From positions 13,308,417 to 13,372,416 of the forward strand of contig NC_134415.1 in the NCBI RefSeq assembly GCF_030867145.1: 64,000 nucleotides of DNA. The letters run 5' to 3'. How positions within the stretch are numbered: position 1 is the first letter of the stretch; each line of letters starts with the position of its first letter. Under the pieces are notes generated by a model that was not told the origin of the DNA, ran no database searches, and was given only the letters and a program-made list of their open reading frames with translations. Shown piece by piece: positions 61,531-64,000 of this stretch. The position numbers and the translations under genes are program-made. This DNA comes from Opisthocomus hoazin. Its lineage: Eukaryota; Chordata; Aves; Opisthocomiformes; Opisthocomidae.

Positions 61531-62330
61531 GGCGGCGGCGGGAGGGCTGCCGGGAGAGCCGCTGCCGCGCGCCCCGCCGCCCGCCCGGCTCCGGCGCCGC
61601 CACGGCCCCCCGCGAGGCCCCGCTCCGCTGCGCTCGGGCAGGCAGCGGCAGCAGCGCGGCCCCGGAGGGCCGTGAGGGACCCCCCTACCCCACCGCCGCC
61701 CGGCAGCGGAAAAGCCCCCGGCCGCCATCTTCTCCCCGCCCCGCGGGCCGGCGGGACGCGTAGTCTCGCGGTGGCGTGAGGGAGTGGGGAGCCGCCGCCG
61801 CCGGGTTCCGCGGGGCCCGTCCCGCCCGCAGGCGGGGCGGCTGCGAGGCGCTGACTCCGTGGGAGGAGTCGTGGGTCCGAGCGGGGTCTCCGGGCGTCCC
61901 CCGGGAAGCTGCTACCGCAGGCGGGGGGGATCACGACGCCTTCAGCCGCGCCGGGACGGGGCTCGGTGCCGGTCCGTGCCAGAACCCCCCTCGGTTTCTC
62001 ACTCGCGCCGAGCCGGCGTCCTCCGATGCGGCTGCCCCCGTTAGGTGGGGTCCCGCTGCGGCCGCTGCCGTTCTCCCCGCGGCCGTCGGGCGTCAGCCCA
62101 GCCCCGCGCGTGTCCCTGCCGAGCGACGGGCCCCGGGGGAGGCCGCTGCGGTCCTGCGGCTTTCTCCAGCGCGGCCGGGCGGCGGAGGAAGGCGGACGGC
62201 AAGGGGCGGCGGCTCCCCCGCTGCCCCAGCAGCGCAGCCTGGCCGGCGGGCTGGTGGATGCCCTCCTCTCCCGGCCTCCTCCTCCTCCGGGGCCTTTTCC
62301 TCAGCCACCCCCGTGCCTGCCGTTTTAAGC
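61200..62330 (-). promoter_or_regulatory. CpG island of the PEX26 copy
   Basis: An abrupt GC- and CpG-rich island of about 1.1 kb covers the PEX26 first exon and its upstream flank. CpG density is still high, which suggests that the duplication is not very old or that the island remains unmethylated in the germ line. The long open frames inside it on both strands are a by-product of its composition. Confidence 0.65.
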
Positions 62331-62394
62331 ACATTCCGCTGTTCAAGGAACTGGAGCTTTGAACTATATTATGTATACTTACATGGACAAATCT

Positions 62395-63207
62395 GGACAG
62401 ACTGGATGGATGGGCCGACGCCAACTGTATGAGGTTCAGCAAGGCCAAGTGCGGGGTCCTGCACTTGGGTAACAGCAACCCCATGCAGCACTACAGGCTT
62501 GGGGAGGAGTGGCTGGAAAGCTGCCCAGCGGAAAAGGACCTGGGGATGCTGGTCAACAGCTGGCTGAACATGAGCCAGCAGTGTGCCCAGGTGGCCAAGA
62601 AGGCCAAGGGCATCCTGGTTTGGATCAGGAACAGTGTGGCCAGCAGGAGTAGGGAGGTGATCGTGCCCCTGTACTCGGCACTGGTGAGGCCACACCTGGA
62701 GTACTGTGTGCAGTTTTGGGCCCCTCACTACAAGAAGGACATTGAGGTGCTGGAGCGTGTCCAGAGAAGGGCAATGAGGCTGGTGAGGGGTCTGGAGAAC
62801 AAGTCCTATGAGGAGCAGCTGAGGGAGCTGGGGCTGTTTAGTCTGGAGAAAAGGAGGCTGAGGGGAGACCTTGTTGCTCTCTACAACTACCTGAAAAGAG
62901 GTTGTGGTGAGATGGGTGTTGGTCTCTTCTCCCAAGTAACTAGTGATAGGATGAGAAGCAATGGCCTCAAGTTGCGCCACGGGAGGTTTAGATTGGATAT
63001 TAGGAAAAATTTCTTCACAGAAAGAGTGGTCAGGCATTGGAACAGGCTGCCTATGGAAGTGATAAAGTCCCCGTCCCTGGAGGTGTTTAAAAAACTTGTA
63101 CATGTGGCACTTCAAGGTTTTGGTTTAGTAGGAATGGTGGTGTTGGGTGGATGATTGGACTTGTTGAACTTAGAGGTCTTTTCCAACTTATGGTTCTATG
63201 CTTCTGT
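62395..63207 (+). repeat. CR1 3' fragment (different subfamily)
   Basis: Sense CR1 with a frame open for 241 codons (62429-63154): [74 protein letters not shown]. It is the end of ORF2, then a 3' UTR ending 'gttctatgcttctg'. The subfamily differs from the 14.0 and 46.3 kb copies. Its long intact frame means a moderate age. It marks the right edge of the PEX26 CpG island. Confidence 0.92.
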
Positions 63208-63962
63208 TTCCATTCACTGGCATCCAACTCCTGTCATGCGAGGAAATGTCATGTGACCTGTCTTCTCGGTGCTGATCTTTTTGCCTTTGCCTACCTGAAC
63301 AAAACAGTTGTGATCTCTCTGCATTATCACCATTTTCTTCTTCTTAAATATGGCCCATATCATGAAGTTAGATTCATTATCCTCCTTTGCGACCCTTTCG
63401 ACACTGTGAAATCTGTTTTGAGCTGAGGGAAGAAGACCGGCACGCTTCTAGACGAAGATGTGTCGGTATCTTTACAGCAGTGTCACTCAAGTTAGTCGAG
63501 TGCGAGGATTGATGAAGGAGTGAAAAAGTTAGCTGTCGCTGTTGCTTTGCTGATTGCCATTTTGGGTGGCAGTGTTTTCAGTCGCTGTGTCCGGGGTGAC
63601 CTTGGAAGTTGCATGTCTTTTAGAAGAGCAGTGTAGAAATTGCAGAAATTACTGGGAGGGGAGATCACACTGCAGACAACAAGGTGCCATAGTCTTGATT
63701 CATCCAGAAATTAATTTGAAACAAGAACATTTGATGTCAGCGTTTAAATAAAAAGAAACCCAAACAGCCAAATGAAAGACAAAAAACACGGGTTTTTAAG
63801 ATCTGTGTACCTTTTGAAAAAGAGCTGTGCAGAGGTTGATCTTTGTCCTCTCTGCTGGTGCAAAGTCAGTTTGTAGTTGAAGCTAATACTTTTGACAAGG
63901 GGAGTCTTCAGTTTTGAAGCTTGAATTGGCTTTAAATGACATATATTTGTTTCTTTTCATAG
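63208..63962 (+). other. AHCTF1 intron, right part
   Basis: Non-coding sequence ending in a polypyrimidine tract and acceptor AG at 63961-63962. No repeat or gene recognised. Confidence 0.5.
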
Positions 63963-64000
63963 AGAGCTAAAGTTTTGGCCACATCTGCTTCTGGTTTTCC
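63963..64000 (+). CDS. AHCTF1: AHCTF1 exon, cut by the window edge
   Basis: The first 38 bp of the 198-bp exon seen at 53.8 and 49.7 kb: RAKVLATSASGF. It starts in phase 0, exactly matching the end of the exon at 56401, so it is the regular next exon of the plus-strand series. It reads RAKVL where the two displaced copies read RAQVL. Confidence 0.8.

Noticed and set aside
61776-62432. 218-codon GC-rich frame in the CpG island
   Set aside because: Arg/Pro/Ala-rich translation is a by-product of GC content; frames overlap on both strands and the end runs into CR1.

Overview
The window looks like bird nuclear DNA. It is full of CR1 LINEs with the avian-type 3' end (tandem ATTCTGTG octamers, a 'ggttggactagatgacc' tail), it has avian-style ERV LTRs, and its genes are small-exon vertebrate genes in the order CNST, SCCPDH, AHCTF1, which is the order on human 1q44. 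I cannot name the species. Two CR1 copies that differ at only 12 amino-acid positions over about 460 codons point to a lineage with recent CR1 activity.

Layout. (1) 1-5 kb: the last two coding exons of CNST (consortin), plus strand. (2) 5-33 kb: a long gene-poor interval with old CR1 remnants and, at 14.0-17.7 kb, a nearly full-length young CR1 holding ORF1 (esterase) and ORF2 (endonuclease and reverse transcriptase, split by one frameshift). (3) 33.9-44.2 kb: a complete SCCPDH gene with 12 exons, all splice sites and phases consistent, encoding 436 aa from a CpG-island promoter. Its introns carry two antisense CR1s and the 3' end of an ERVL-type retrovirus. (4) 44.2-64 kb: a scrambled accessory region made of AHCTF1 (ELYS nucleoporin) pieces and mobile elements.

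In the scrambled region, five AHCTF1-like exons on the plus strand (54194-56401, then 63963 to the edge) join in perfect phase, but none of the 5' half of the gene lies upstream. The 198-bp AHCTF1 exon that starts at 63963 occurs three times in the window: here, out of order at 53794-53991 (+), and inverted at 49657-49854 (-). A small chimeric copy lies at 56921-57003 and a further fragment of a later exon at 45410-45575 (-). A 5'-truncated ERVL provirus and a second, minus-strand retroviral fragment lie between the inverted arms.

The intron between the fourth and fifth plus-strand AHCTF1 exons contains a foreign block, about 57.1-62.3 kb, minus strand. It carries PEX26 followed by an alpha-tubulin gene (TUBA8 by position), with introns, promoter CpG island and the same order and orientation as the human 22q11 PEX26-TUBA8 pair. 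Both are broken: PEX26 by a frameshift and three in-frame stops, TUBA8 by at least two frameshifts and a lost 3' end. This is best read as a DNA-level segmental duplication from another locus, not retrocopies.

Gene identities come from recognising protein motifs and remembered synteny; no database search was run. No RNA gene, CRISPR array or prokaryotic feature was seen.
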